DNA of 64,000 nt, taken from contig OZ035960.1 of the NCBI GenBank assembly GCA_964034945.1, positions 107,851,933 to 107,915,932 of the forward strand, written 5' to 3'. Origin of the DNA: Chrysopilus asiliformis. Taxonomy: Eukaryota > Arthropoda > Insecta > Diptera > Rhagionidae. Below are positions 23,080 to 35,929 of this stretch, in pieces (the first letter of the stretch is position 1; every line of letters begins with the position of its first letter). The position numbers and the translations under genes are program-made. The notes under the pieces are model-generated. The model did no database searches, was not told where the DNA came from, and was given only the letters and a program-made list of their open reading frames with translations.

Positions 23080-24720
23080 CGATACACACTGTATATTTTG
23101 CTTTTATTTTTAATACACATCGCCCCAGAAATGATTTGTTTTTTATTTTTAGTACATTTTTGTCCATAAAAGTTCTTTTTACTTATGCAAAACCATTAAA
23201 AAATTTGAATTTCGGCGCCATAAATCACTGAAATCTTTTTTCGGACCTCCTTGAATTATAATTTATTTAATTGATTATTTCAGATCATTCTCTACCTGAT
23301 TGATCCTTTCTAAAATTGGATTTCGTTAAAATAAATCTTTTTATCTAGGATATCTATTTATTAACATGTTTTGTGGAAATTTTGGGATAGAAAAGAAAAA
23401 ATCAACAATTGGACATTTAACCTTTTCAAGACTTTATAGCTACCTGAAGCGAAACACGAGTCCCAACAAAATAAAATTAAACATTCCAAGAAATGAAAAT
23501 TATGAGAGTCCAAAAACTAAAATATAATAAAAAGGCAAAAAGAAAATTAAAAGGTGTTAAAATGTTAAAAAAAAGCAAGTTTCTGAGACGCAAACGCCGC
23601 ACGCACAAAAAGAGTCAGAAAATCACATAAATTACGATGTTTATTTTGACAGAATGGATTAAAGGGTTTCAACCAATTGCTAAAGATAACAGATAAGAAA
23701 AAAAAATCGTCATTTTATGAATTTTTTGTGAACAGCTGTGACTTTTTATCCGAATTTCTGACGGAGAACTTGAAGAGAAACATTCGAAATTTCTTATCAT
23801 TGTTTTCTTTCAAACGAAAACTATGATTTTCTGCATTTATTGTTACTTCGAGTTAAGTCATTAAATTATAGAAAAAAACATCAAAGCTAAATTTTTCCAT
23901 GTCAAAAATATCTAAGATTTTTTTTGTTTCTTCAAAAAAAACACGAAATTATGCTACAGTCTACGGCCGAATTTGTTGGGCACACGCTTTTTGTGTTGTT
24001 TGGGTGTCAACGGATATTCAAATATTCATTAATTTACATACTTTTTATTTAGTTTACCTGATGGTTACTCATCGTAAGATTTTTTTCTTCTTCGATTTGT
24101 AGTTTGTCTTTAATTTGCACAACCAGAACACAAGAAGGCCGGTGTTTATCTATGGATGGCACTCAGATATAGTTTGAGATAAAGCGATGTGCCGATGACT
24201 CACAATTGAAGTTGGTTCATATTTGGACACACTTTATTTAAAAAGTTTGTGAATAAAAAACCTGGAAATTCGAATAAAACTCTTCGATTATCGTCGGTCA
24301 CTTTCAATCTTCGTCCAAATTTGGATCGAGTCGGTTTCAAATTTGGCAGCCCGGGCGTATAAAGGCTGCTTCCCACACTTAAAATTCAAAGATCATCAAT
24401 TTCCAATGATTATCACATCCATTTTAATGGCGGTGAATACGTGCTCCTACTTTATAGGGTGAATACTGCAAAATACGTGTCCCAACCAGTGGCTCTCAAT
24501 ATTGGAAATTTTATGATAAATGAAACTAGCTTTTTTTTTGTTGCTTTTCTTTCTTTTATTCAATTAGTTTCATAGTAAACTTGTTCGCTGTACATGAGGT
24601 GAGTTCTAAGTAAGTGATTTTTTTTATTCACGACGTCTTTTATGATGGTCGTGATGGTAATTTCATATTTTAGTAATAATTGGTCATTAGTTCAACTAAA
24701 TTTTCTATTGTTTTTTTTAC
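23080..24720. other. AT-rich non-coding stretch
   Basis: Poly-A/T runs and no structure beyond low complexity. Confidence 0.3.
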
Positions 24721-24810
24721 TACAGTCGAACCTGGATAAGTGGGACCTCACGGGACTGTCTCACGAATCCCATTTATGGAGGTTTCGGACCGAAAAATCC
24801 ATTCCAGTTA

Positions 24811-25786
24811 GGGTAAAGTCGGGTGAAATGGAACAGAGGGTGAAATGGAACACCCCCACTATTTCGCACTTGTCAAACATAATTGCTATTGCTGTCGGCA
24901 ACAGTTTGTTTGGTATATCAGAAAACCTCGACGCGTTAAGGTATCGTCACGCTGCATACGTTTGTTTATTTTTTATAAGCAAAAAACCAAAAAAAAAATA
25001 TCGTTTTTGTCGTAAAACTTTTTTTGTGGATTTTTTAGATTTAATTTTTTGGGTAAGTATTTGGCGGAGTGATTGTGTGGGTACATCAAAATGCACAGTT
25101 AGATTCACACTACGTAAATTTATTGATAAAAGCAGCAAGTCGAGACATGTTAGTTTCTGATTTACAGTAATGTCAAATGCAACCAAAAGGGTGAGATGGA
25201 ACAGCCAAACGGAGGTGTATTGGAACATATAAATATTGGAGCCTATAAAACAAAAAAAAAATCTAAAAAATCTTAACCGCGGAAGACAGCTTCCCAAAAA
25301 TATGAAGACTCGGAAGAAGAAAGGGACGAAATAATTTATATGAGCGAGTCTGATGGACCTGAAGATTTCGGAAAAACAATTATGTAGGATGTGGGGAGGA
25401 GTACATGAAAACGCAAAAAAAAGACGACTGCCTTCAATGTGTCATCTGTAATTTGTGGTCGCACGAGTCCTGCGCGTCATTTGCAATGACTTGCAATAAA
25501 TGCGGCAATAAATGCGGCAATAAAAATTTGAATAAAAAGTAGTGTTCCATTTCACCTTATGGTAAGTTCCATTTCACCCGACCATGGAGGACAAATGGAA
25601 CTTTTGATTTTTTTTTTTAAATTAAAAAAAAATATTGAATTAACCTTTTTTTTATGCCAGAGTTCTGATTTTATTTTTACGTTTGTAATAAAGAATGATT
25701 TTATTTTTGTTTCGTTTAAAAAGCTCTTTTATTTCCCGAGATATTTCAAAAATAAAAAAGGTGTTCCATTTCATCCGACTTTACCC
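24811..25786 (+). mobile_element. pogo/Tigger element, internally deleted, nested
   Basis: Ends GGGTAAAGTCGGGTGAAATG (24811) and its complement (to 25786, one mismatch) with TA on both sides. GAAATGGAAC words repeat inward from each end. The interior retains the 3' end of a transposase gene (25300-25542), while the DDE core is deleted. Confidence 0.8.
25300..25542 (+). pseudogene. pogo transposase C-terminal acidic + zinc-binding tail
   Basis: The first frame gives an acidic stretch EERDEIIYMSESDGPEDFGK and then a stop. A one-base shift continues CGEEYMKT, DDCLQCVICNLWSHESCA and CNKCG to a TAG at 25540. The C-x-E-Y...CxxCxLWxHExCA pattern is the PHD-like cysteine/histidine tail found at the C-terminus of many insect pogo-type transposases. 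The catalytic part is absent and one frameshift is present, so this is a remnant that identifies the host element. Confidence 0.75.
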
Positions 25787-26204
25787 TATAGAGGTTTCCC
25801 ACTTATCCAGGTTGGACTGCATAATGGTTCTGTTAAATGATAATTTTTGTCAATTATAAAATATCTCTTGAAATTTCTACATTTCCCAAGATTTTTCCTG
25901 GATTTTTAAAAATCCCTCTAATTTTTTTTTTCTTTCGAAGGCGGAATTTTTAAAAAGGATTTCGAATTTTTAACCCTATGGTGTACGCATTTTCGCTTGT
26001 TGGTTCTTAGTCTTACAAAGTAAGGTCCCCAACCTTACCACCCTATTATTAAATAAATAAAAATATCAGTTGTGGTCAACACAAAACTTTCTTCTACAAA
26101 ATCTACGACCCTGCTCAATTTACGTTATAGCTCTGTCGTATTGTCAACCTAAGACGACCTCCCAATAAATTCTTGGTTTATTCAAAAATATCAAAACCGT
26201 ACAA

Positions 26205-26985
26205 AATTTGAGATAACTTGAGAACTGTAAAAGATATCAATTTACGGTAAATGGCAAAAATGTAGAAAATGTTAACATCTTTAATTATTCTTTTAAATGA
26301 TTTGTCGAAAAACCGTTAGTTTGCAAATTATTCGCAAAAATATGATTTTTTACATATTAATGAAAATATCTCAATAACGGTAAAAGATAACGGATAACAG
26401 TAAGAAACAAAATTGTGCAGAATGCCATTCTCATTAATTCACTTCATACATTCAGTCAGCAAAAACCCGTTAGTTTTCGAGATAATCGCAAAAAACTGTT
26501 TTTGTTGGAAATAACGGTTTATCTCGATAACAGGTGGAGATATCGAATTATAGCTAAAGACAAAAGTGTGGGAAATTTTATTTTCTCCAAGTTTTGACAT
26601 ATTTAAGGCCACTAAAAAATGCGTAGTTTGGGAGTAAATCGAGAAAAACGAAATTGCGATTTTTGAAAAACCGCCATTTTGGATACTTCCGGTTAACGGA
26701 TTTCCACCAAAAGTTGATAGGATCGTCCCATTTCAGGACCCAACATGCCTATAAAATTTCATGGCGCTAGCTCTATTAGTTTTTGAGAAATCTTGTACAC
26801 AGACTGACAGACTGACAGACAGACTGACAGACAGACTGACAGACAGAAAGACATTTTTTAAATATGACTCCAATCGACTCAGGAGTTATCGGGAAATGTT
26901 TTTTAGGCAAAATTAAGAGGTAGAAATTTTTCATGAATACAATACTTTATTATACTCCGTAGAAGAAAGTAAAAATACTGATGAA
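26205..26985 (-). mobile_element. Helentron-like family 2 copy with short (CAGA) tract
   Basis: On the minus strand it starts ACTTTCTTCTACGGAG, AAAGTATTGTATTCATGA, TTGCCTAAAAAACATTTCCC, then (GTCT)n at 26805-26850. It continues GGTAAA/AACGGTAAAAGATA modules with GATAATCGCAAAAA. Shares GACTC-AATCG and CCATTTTGG blocks with 46668-46990. Confidence 0.65.
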
Positions 26986-27029
26986 AATCTGATCCAAAAC
27001 CCTGCAAAGATTCAGGAGGTAGCAGGACA

Positions 27030-27230
27030 GGAGGTTGACCGGCAGAGGGTGAGGTATTCTTTTTCAATGGCGAAAGTTTATCCGAGAGATTCTTTATCCT
27101 ATTCAAAAAACCGCATTCAAATCGGTTGAACGGTTTGAAAGTTAACTGGCGAAGGGTTCTGGAGGAGGGGGTATGGTTGATATAATAAGGCATTATAACT
27201 CGGGAACCAGTGAACATATTTGGATCAAGC
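27030..27230 (+). repeat. Dispersed repeat family 4
   Basis: CCGCATTCAAATCGGTTGAAC, GGTTTGAAAGTTAACTGGCG and GGTATGGTTGAT recur at 29500-29715. No coding function apparent. The end at 27232 abuts GGCGCCGTTTACA, which looks like the start of another TIR element. Confidence 0.55.
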
Positions 27231-27379
27231 TTTAGGCGCCGTTTACATTTGACACATTATTACCCGAATTTTATTCTTCGGGACTAAATTTATGTCGCAC
27301 AACAGTTTACACTACCACACAAAATTCAGAAATTTGTTCCTGAAAGATGCCCGAACTCGATTTTTTTTACAGACCTACC

Positions 27380-28670
27380 ACCTCCCCTCCCCCCCCCCTC
27401 CGTCGAAAATCGGATAAAAAAATTTTCTTCGCCATTACTCGCTTCGCGAACCCTCCAGCCAAATTACCCCCGCTTCCCACCGATTGATTATTTTTTTTAC
27501 CTAAAGTGGCGGAGCCCTTCAAATAAATTTTAAAAGAGTTTTTATGTGGACAAGTTACTAAATTTGAATTCAAAGATTACTTTCTAAAGTAGATAAATAT
27601 TTACCCATGGTCTGCTTTATAAAAAGAAAAGGAAAAAAAGTAAAACAATGAACAACTTTCATAATTGTGGCTTAAATTCAGTTGTTTTGCCTAATTATTA
27701 TTTACCAAAATTATTAAAATGTGGTAATTTCCCTAAGCACTCCATAAAATAAAAGCCAAGATAATATGAAATATTTACGCTCACTAAACCGAAAATAATC
27801 CCTAGCCACGATACAAAAAGAAAACTAAATAAAAAAAAATAGAAGACGAAAAAGAAAAAACAGAACAAATGTTTTTATACACGTTTAACAATCAGCCAGG
27901 AAAACCATTTTGGCCACTTCTTCTTTTTCGCCTTCCTGTGAATAGAGCATAATTTCCACTGATAAGAAGGTCGTTATCACAATGTCGGTGTGTGATACAA
28001 TCTAACCTAACCGAAGAAAAAAAAACTTCTCTTTATGCTTCTTCTATGTTCATACGTTCCACTTTCAAAATAGTAGAATAAAAAAATTACCCCGCAAAAG
28101 CACACCAAAAAGCCGTGGTCCGATAAATTTCGAGGCCCACTTAAGATAATCTCCCCGCAACAAAATTAACCGCAAAAGCCGCAAAGTCTAAAAATGAAAA
28201 GAAATGAATTTTCCAAGAGGCAACAGAACCGAAAACCGACAGCAAACACCAAAAGGCAATGTTTCTGTCGTTTATTACTACTGCTCCTACTATCATATTA
28301 GTATACCGACATTTTAGATATTATTATTATTATTATAGGCACTCGTTTGGCCATAGTTTGGATAGTCTTTTGGTGATTTTATATCTAATTTTGGTTCTCC
28401 TTATTTGTTTGAGTCAAGAAATAACACAGTTTGTAATTATCATGAGTCGTTACTGCATGTTTTATGTTCTACAAGCATGGAAAAACATATGAATTTCTGA
28501 TTTTCATTTGCTGGTAAAATTAGCCAAAGGCAATCTTTTTTTTTTTTGTTTTTTTATTCCTTATTAGTGAGTCAAGCAATTGTTTGATAAAAAAGCATTA
28601 TTTTCGGAGACGAATTCAAAATGTGTCACATTTTATCTGAAATGTTTATTTTTGTTTATATTTTCTATGA
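27380..28670. other. AT-rich non-coding stretch
   Basis: Contains a C-rich patch (27379-27402) and (ATT)n at 28318-28338, with no gene signal. Confidence 0.3.
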
Positions 28671-28671
28671 T

Positions 28672-28889
28672 ATATCATATAGTGGTATATTAGATTAAGA
28701 CATATAGGAGTATATTAGATTTATAACGTTTGTAACGCACCGAAACAATTATCGGTCGCAAAAATGAACTACACCAGGGTGTTAGAGATGTCAAAAGATT
28801 TTGATTTCCGCATGTCCGTCCGTCTGTCTGTCCGTCTGGCCGTCTGTCCACTTGATCGTCTGTCCATCTGTCCGTCCGTCTGTCTATCC

Positions 28890-28920
<31 letters not shown>

Positions 28921-29490
28921 CGTGAGCGCCATAACTGTCGAAGCGATTGAGCTAGAGACTTGAAATTTTGTAAAGTTGCATTTCTCGTAAATGGCAAGGT
29001 GAAGTTCTTGAACGGCCAAAATCTGGCCATTTCTTCCTCCCTTCCCCTACAAACGAAACAGTTTTTTGTAATTTTCTCGAAAACTGTGGTTCGTATCGAA
29101 AAATTTGTAAAGATGAAATGTGTTCAGAATGGGATTTTACATAACTCATCCATAAATCAAAATACAATCGGACCACCGCTTCTCCCCTCTGCCATACTTC
29201 TTTCTACTTTTTTCTTGTTTTCTCAACGAAAAAAAAATTGAATACTTTTTTCTTGTTTTCTCGAAAACTGTGGTTCGTATCGAACAATTTGTAAAGATGA
29301 AATGTGTTTAGAATATAATTTTACATAACTTATTTATATATCAAAATCCAGTAGGACCAGTCTTTCCCCCCTCCCTCATACAAATTGAATTTTTTATTTT
29401 CTCGAAAACGGTGAGTCATATTGAAAAAAAAAATATGAAGGTAAAATCTGTTTCGAATATGGTTGTACATAACCGTTCCGTACATCAAAA
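28672..29490 (+). mobile_element. Helentron-like family 1, 5'-complete copy with GTCY tract
   Basis: Starts in TATCATATAGTGGTATATTAG, then CGTTTGTAACGCACCGAA and GGGTGTTAGAGATGTCAAAAG. A (GTCY)n tract follows at 28805-28925, then GAGACTTGAAATTTTG and at least three 145-bp modules. The 3' subterminal block (ATAGAGTAT, CTTTTCTTATG) is missing; the element passes into family 4 sequence. Confidence 0.75.
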
Positions 29491-29499
29491 TCCTTCCCC

Positions 29500-29715
29500 T
29501 CCTATATATGGTAAAAGGTAAAAGTTGTCCGAGAGATTCTTGACTTTATTCAAAAATCGGTTGAGTGGTTCAAAAGTTATGAGGGAAGGACGCACAAACT
29601 TCGAGCCAAACGCATATACCATCTCCATTCCGTCGGGGGTAAAAAGCCGCATTCAAATGGGTTGAACAGTTTGAAAGTTAACTGGCGAAGAGTTTCGGAG
29701 GAGGTGGTATGGTTG
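29500..29715 (+). repeat. Dispersed repeat family 4, second copy
   Basis: Same blocks as 27030-27230, preceded by a GTCCGAGAGATTCTTGACTT module. Contains CATATACCATCTCCATTCCG. Confidence 0.55.
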
Positions 29716-30695
29716 ATTAATTAAACTATTAATTATGCTTGTATATGTTTCGAAAATATTATTTGAGGCTATTTATTTTGTATATAATAAAATTTTTACA
29801 TTATTAGACCTTACAGGTAAAATCACAAAAACTAGTAAAAATCGCAAAAACTGTGACCGATTCATTTGTCCCAGAAAGATCTTTTTTCCCTCAAATTGTC
29901 ACAGTATTTCTCGAGAATTTCGAGACGATGAAAACTAAAAAAACAGTGAAAATCTTAAATAAATTGTCCGCAAAATTAAAAAAAAAAAAACAAGTATCTA
30001 AAGAATCCTTAAGGTTACGTCTTATAGAATAAAACATTGGGTACATTTTTCCAACATTTTATAAATTACAATCCATAACATGTGGCAAATTTAAAAAAAA
30101 AATGTTTTAAAAGAAATCCATGTCCATCTGTGCCGAAAAGATTTTCACTGCTACCTGACAAGAACTACAATTTTGATAAATAAAAAAGAAAATGCAATAA
30201 GTTTCAATGCACCTTAAAATCTCTTAGGGGTTTTTTTACTTCTAGTGTCTGGTGTTACTGCCCTCGGACGGACCTTTAATACTAAAACCAGCTGATTTCA
30301 ATAGTTGTATCACCTGGCAGCGCATCATTTTTACCTTGCACGCAATTCGTGTGGATTTTAAGGGCAAAAAACGCTTCTTCAGGAACGTCAAAAGTAACAA
30401 AGTACAAGAGAGTATCTTTGGTATTGTCTTCATATTGAGAACCTGTGTTTGACTTGTGTACTTGTTGCGAAAAAAAAATCTTCTAAAAAAGAAAACCGAA
30501 CAAATGAAATTCGAGACATGAAAAAGAAGTTCGATTTTGTAAGGATACCTGATAGAATGACATTGAAATGTATCGTGACATCATGTGTTACGGTGTCTGA
30601 ATGTTGAGTCTTGTTTCAATTGACTCTTTGAATTTGTATCGCAAAGGTTTCAATAGTTACCGGCAATTTTCAATAAATCAAAGATTTAAGCTTTT
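29716..30695. other. AT-rich non-coding stretch
   Basis: Both strands are open at 30240-30450 without recognisable domains. No exon boundaries convincing. Confidence 0.3.
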
Positions 30696-30702
30696 TTTTA
30701 CA

Positions 30703-31270
30703 CTAGCGTGTCTGGGATTACAAAAGATTTTGAGTCCCGCTTGTCTGTCCGTCTATTTATCTGTGTGTCTGTCTGTCCGTTTGTGAACAGCATAACATTC
30801 GAAAGAATTGAGCTAGAGACTTGAAATGTTCTATAGTTGTGTTTCTCGTAAATGGCAAGGCTAAATTCTTGAACGGGCAAAATCGAACGACCATGAAGGA
30901 CCATTCCTTCCCCTCAATTTTCTCGAAAACGGTGAGTCATATTGAAAAATTTATAAAGGTAAAATGTGTTTTGAATATGATTTTACATAACCTTTCCATA
31001 CATCAAAATCCAATTGGACCACTTATTCTCCCCTCCTCCATACAATTTGAATACTTTCGCTATTTTCTTAAAAACAGTGCATAATATCGAAAAATCTATA
31101 AAGACGAAATGTGTTTAGAATATGTTTTTACATAACCTTTCCATACATCAAAATCCAATCGTCCCCCCTTTGCCCATACAAATGGATTCTTTCATAAAAA
31201 TGTTGTCTGCCCTTGTATAGAGTATTTGACGATTGGCCCCTGGAAATTGTCGCTTTTCTTATGTTTGTCT
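30703..31270 (+). mobile_element. Helentron-like family 1 copy with short GTCY tract
   Basis: Begins GTGTCTGGGATTACAAAAG, GTCTGTCCGTCTATTTATC. It has two to three modules and ends ATAGAGTATTTGACGATTGG, CCCCTGGAAATTG, CTTTTCTTATGTTTG. The extreme 5' end is lost. Confidence 0.75.
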
Positions 31271-31274
31271 AGCA

Positions 31275-32330
31275 TTTTGCGTTCCTTCTTTTTTGTTATT
31301 TTTGCTTGGTTTTAAAAAAATCATTATTTGAAATTTCAGACCGTTTTTTCCATTTTATAACGTACTCGTAACTACAAATTATGCAACATAAGTTGTAGTT
31401 TACGTCATAAAATGGAAATTTAATTTTATTTCAAAAATATTTTTTTGTCAAAATTAAACAAAGCGTAAAAATATGGATTTTGTTTGCAAATGCCGACATC
31501 GTTTTCTGAACAAGTCTAAAACTCATTATAAACAAATTGGAAAAATATGAATTCCATTTAAATGAAAGTCTCTTTTCGGGAAAACTTCAACGCTATTTGA
31601 ATTTTCGTTCCGCAAATGCTCCATTGATGATCCTCAGTGAAGTTTATTTAACAGCTGGACCATTTTAAGGTCAACTACTTAAATAAACCCAGCGAATCGT
31701 CTTGGAGTTTCTAAAACAAAATGGAAAAAAAGTTCGGCTGAGAAATTTTGGCGATGGACGTGAAGACAGAGTTCGTCCCATTACCGCCAGCCTACAGTAA
31801 AATGTCTTAAGGTCAGTCCATAGGATTTCAAAAACCACGATCGAAATCTAAACGCTGTTCACGTCCAAAATAGACGTCTAACAGAAACTGCAAGAGTACG
31901 CGAGGGGCTCCCTCTAAACTGCACACACGCGGCGTGGAATTATCTGAAGATTTCGGTACTCATCACGTTCTGCCCAATTTCGGAGCCCCCCCCCTCATAG
32001 CTCCGACAATGTTTGCAGGTCCACTAGAATACATTCTTCTCGAAAGCCTATTGTAAACATAATTTACAACACCGAATATAACAAAAAAGATGTTAAAAAG
32101 TGCAACCTGGATATGAATGTCTCTTCCCGAATTTTTCCCACGGTATTTTCCGTTTTATTTCGGACATGTGTCCATTCTGAATGAAACATCGCGGTCTAAT
32201 GTGCTTTTAGTTACATACATCCATACTCGTTGGTTGGATGGATACCAATAGATGGCATAGCGCAACATACCTCAAAAGGTAGATATACGATGATGATGAC
32301 TCTAGGTCGACCTTTACATTTTCATTTGTC
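31275..32330. other. Non-coding or unrecognised stretch
   Basis: 31640-32000 is GC-richer with frames broken by stops. It may be an eroded transposase, but no family motif was recognised. Confidence 0.25.
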
Positions 32331-32368
32331 TGTCAGTTTTGAGTTTTGTTTGATTTTCTGATTCTCAC

Positions 32369-32521
32369 ATGACGAAGATTGCAAAACATCTTCGACTGAA
32401 ATCCAAACAAACCGCAAAACTAAACAAAACAAATTCAAAGGAATCCCGGCAATTTCTGAATGATCTGCAACTATTCCGGTGTCGACCGACGGGAATATGT
32501 GGCAGAGCCAAGCGATTCCAG
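32369..32521 (+). CDS. First-exon-like ORF of unknown product
   Basis: ATG with 51 open codons to a donor CAG|GTATCT. The peptide begins MTKIAKHLRLKSKQ, is basic, and contains a Cys pair (RCRPTGICGR). A TCAGT initiator sits at 32333, only 34 bases upstream of the ATG. It ends in phase 0, unlike the three phase-1 exons, so it would belong to another transcript or be spurious. The sequence does not recur in the window. Function not recognised. Confidence 0.25.
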
Positions 32522-32995
32522 GTATCTTCTCAATTCCAATGTCTTATATTCTGATTGATAGAATAGAATCATGGTTCGAAGAAATTCCTGTGAAGGTGTT
32601 TTGTTAAGATCGACCCTAATGAGGTTCAAATTAGTTGTCAGTAATTGGGAAATAAAAATTTTGTTAGATTTTTTTTGCATTTTTGGAGTGTCATACTTTT
32701 GGAGAGATAAGAAATAGAAACTACTGGGATACCTGTAGGTTTAACGGTTTCACCTAGGTAGCTTCCTACAGAAAATTCCTTATACCCAGTTGACATTAGG
32801 CTGATTGCTGGTTGACAGTAGATGGCAACTTGGGAAAAAGTTGAAAGCTTCCAACTAGTTTGATGCTTTCAAAAAGCAGCTGGCATTATTCTTTATGCGT
32901 TCTTGATATGAAAAATTATTGTTGTAGGGATTGCGAGAAGCTTATAAAAGCTTCTCTTCTGACAAAATATATATTGTGGTGCCCCAGAAACATAG

Positions 32996-33172
32996 TACAG
33001 TAGAATCCCGATAATTCGTACCCCGATAATTCGTATATCCCGCTATTTCATATGAATTTGCTGGTCCCTTGAAAAAAATCCCGATAATTCGTACCCCGAT
33101 AATTCGTATATCCCGCTAATTCGTATGAATTTGCTGGTCCCTTGAAATACGAATTATCGGGATTCTACTGTA
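32996..33172. mobile_element. pogo-type MITE with internal tandem duplication
   Basis: CAGTAGAATCCCGATAATTC at 32998 and its complement ending at 33170, flanked by TA. A ~72-bp internal segment (AATCCCGATAATTCGTACC ... GGTCCCTTGAAA) is present twice in tandem. No coding sequence. The two copies are nearly identical, so the duplication is recent. Confidence 0.75.
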
Positions 33173-33179
33173 CGTTATT

Positions 33180-35560
33180 TCTTTCAGTACCAGAATGTGA
33201 TTCTTTCTCTCAGTGCAATTAAAAGCTTTTAAAGTATTTATTCATGAAATGGATTCAAACAAATTAGTTTTGGTGATTGACCACGCTTTTAATGCTTTTT
33301 CATTGTTACTTAATTTAGCGATATCGTTTCAAAATTTCAACAAATTGCAGAATTTTTGTAGTTTTTGCATAAAAACGCTTTAAGTTTCTGCCCAGATAGG
33401 TGAAAAATTAAATTTCAACTAAGTTTTCACTTCGGCTCAAGCGCACACCCACCATGCACCATCGCCTTAAGAAATTTACCATTTTTGGCGGTAATTTCAA
33501 ATTTTAATTAAAATTTCAAATTCTATTAATTATCAACCCACAAAAATTCAACACTGACTGAATGGACGTTAATTCGATACAATTTTAAAACGCCCGCGTA
33601 ATCGCTTAAGTTAGAATCCAGTTTCCGGTCGTGAGGTCGACCGTTTGACGAAAAACATTACTTGCTGTGGTGTCAGATGACATTTGCATATTTTTAGTCA
33701 ATCAAAGTGAAGCTTGGAACGCAGTAAGCCGCATAAACGCCTCAAACGACCTCAAATGGCACGTGACACAACGTGGGTATTTTTTTTTTTGGTTGTGATG
33801 TGAGTCGCATTTCGTTAGTGACGTTCATTGCACCGTCTCTGATAATGTCGGCAGTTCCGTAATTTTCTATCATCAAACCTTACGCTTTTCTTAGCGGGCC
33901 ACTTCGATTGGGGCAATCAAGTTGCCCACACGATGTTTTTATCAAAAATAATTGACCCGTGCCTTTTTTCCACTGACAACAAGCCTATTTTGACATAAAG
34001 CGACAAAGCTGTAGAAACACTGCTTAGGCGTGTGCGGCGTGTTGCGCGTCCTACTGATCTGATCGAGGGTAATTTTCATTCATTGAATGATTGATATTTC
34101 GAGGTTATGTTGGGATGTAGGTGAATTTATCACTTTAATCAATGGCCACCTCCACACAGACGCCTGTTTTGAATGATCCGCAGAGAAAGTCTTGTTTTTC
34201 TCCAAAATTTTATTTCATAGTTGACAAAATTGAGATTTGATTTTATGATGAGCTTACAGCCAAATACGGGAAATTACAACAAATGTTGTATCAATGGACA
34301 ATAAATAAATTGACCAATTGAATGGAAATGAAGAAAAAAAAGTCATCTCTCTAGCCATATGGCGGTTCTGTTTATTTTCTTACTACAGAATTTCGTTCAT
34401 TCATTCCAAAAAATGTTATAACTTTGGTAAAAAAAAGTTCAATAAACTTTTGGATTGCATTTATTGAGAAATCTTTCTTTTCGGCACCTACACGGGATGT
34501 TTGATACAAATGGTGACATTTTTCAACTTTTTTAGTGTAATATAAAAATGTTTTTATTACAGTCTAATTGAGTTATTCAAATTGCGAAAAATTGCGAATT
34601 TATTGTATCACTTTGAATGTGGTTAAATGAGATCTAAAAACGGGCAAACAATGGCGGTCAAATTATCGGGGTATAAAATTATCCAAATTACCCTCAGAAT
34701 TTGATTGAGAATTTTTATGATCAAGCGTTGGTTTTTATTAACTTTTTTATTCATTATTTGATTTTTTTGAAAGATTTTGTTGGCGAAATGTTATTTTTTG
34801 ATGACAATTTAATTTGTTATCCTCAATAATCCAAAAAAAAAGTTTTATATTTAGAATTTAAAACAAAATTAGATAAGAAATATTTATCGGAATCACTTTT
34901 TTTTATTCTTTTTTTTCATAACTTTATCCCACACTGCGTGAGTAATTTTTATAAATATTTTTATTATCGTCATTTGACGTTGGGTATTTTTTTAGACGTC
35001 GACGTCACTGATGAAATTACGCAAGAATTAGGGCAATTTTTAGATTAAACAAAGAAAGTCAACCTTTTTCATGCCACATGAAATAAAATAAAATTTTCTA
35101 AAAATAACGCTTGAAATAATTTTTGACATTTTTTTTTGGTCAATTATTCAAATTCTAAAACGTGAAATTATCTCCATGACAAGCGAAGTGAGGTTAATTT
35201 TCCTGAAAGCTGAAAATAGGTTTCCTGGCACGCAAAGGTAAAAGTGTCAGAATAATTGAATGTCCAATAATAAATAATCAATGGCTATGGGAATTTATTC
35301 TGACTGAGAAAATAAATTTAGCTTTTGGGAATTAACACATTATGAGCTAAAGGGAAAATGCATTTTCCATTGTTTATAATTTAATTAATTAATTTATAGA
35401 AACTAGTGTACTGTTATAAAAAGTAATTTTTTTTCTTCACTAAAACTCGTATGATAAAAAAATAAGGAAAAAAAGATGTTTCATGTCTAAATTTTTAAAA
35501 AAAGTTTTAAAACCTCTTTAAACCATAAATCAAACCCCTTTTAAATAGACGAATCAGTGC
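33180..35560. other. AT-rich non-coding stretch
   Basis: No repeats shared with the rest of the window and no exon signals seen. Confidence 0.3.
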
Positions 35561-35564
35561 AAAA

Positions 35565-35640
35565 ATTTCATGGCAATCGGTTTAGTGGTCCTGGAGATAC
35601 TGTGATGAGTGACATTTCGCTTTTATTAGATAGATTAGAA
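35565..35640 (+). repeat. LINE-like 3' tail
   Basis: TTTCATGGCAATCGGTTTAG, TCCTGGAGATAC, and CGCTTTTATTAGATAGATTAG resemble the short 3' tails of RTE-type LINEs that end in a target-like AGATAG repeat. Only the tail is present. Confidence 0.45.
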
Positions 35641-35729
35641 TTTGGACTCGGCTTCTCACGGCACAAAGTGTGAGTGGACCAAAACCTAGGAAAACAAAAT
35701 TCAGTTGGTTACAAATTAGATAGCCTAGA

Positions 35730-35844
35730 TTAGTGGTTCCCAAACTTTTCAGTGGCCTGCGACTCTTGGAATATCAAATCACTTTCTCGCACGCCCTACT
35801 AATCATGTCCTACACCCCCAGGCACCCCAGTTTGGGAACCTCCA
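35730..35844. mobile_element. hAT (Charlie-like) MITE
   Basis: TAGTGGTTCCCAAACTTTTC and CCAGTTTGGGAACCTCCAG are inverted termini of the CAGTGGTTCCCAAACT type known from Charlie-group hAT elements. CCTAGA occurs just outside both ends (35724 and 35845), a partial target duplication. About 115 bases, no ORF. Confidence 0.7.
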
Positions 35845-35929
35845 GCCTAGAGTATGGCGATCGGCCCGTGATTCTCTTCAAAGTTTTTTTTTCGGCGGAA
35901 AATGATGTCAAAAAGACAATAAATTCCAG

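Larger units (their letters stand above)
24723..25819. mobile_element. pogo-type MITE (~119 bp) interrupted by another pogo element
   Basis: Termini CAGTCGAACCTGGATAAG and CTTATCCAGGTTGGACTG are inverted repeats of at least 20 bases with one mismatch. The left flank is TA and the right flank is CA, a decayed TA duplication. Once the inner element is removed only about 119 bases remain, so this is a MITE. CAGTYGAACCT-type ends are typical of pogo/Tigger elements in insects. Confidence 0.75.
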
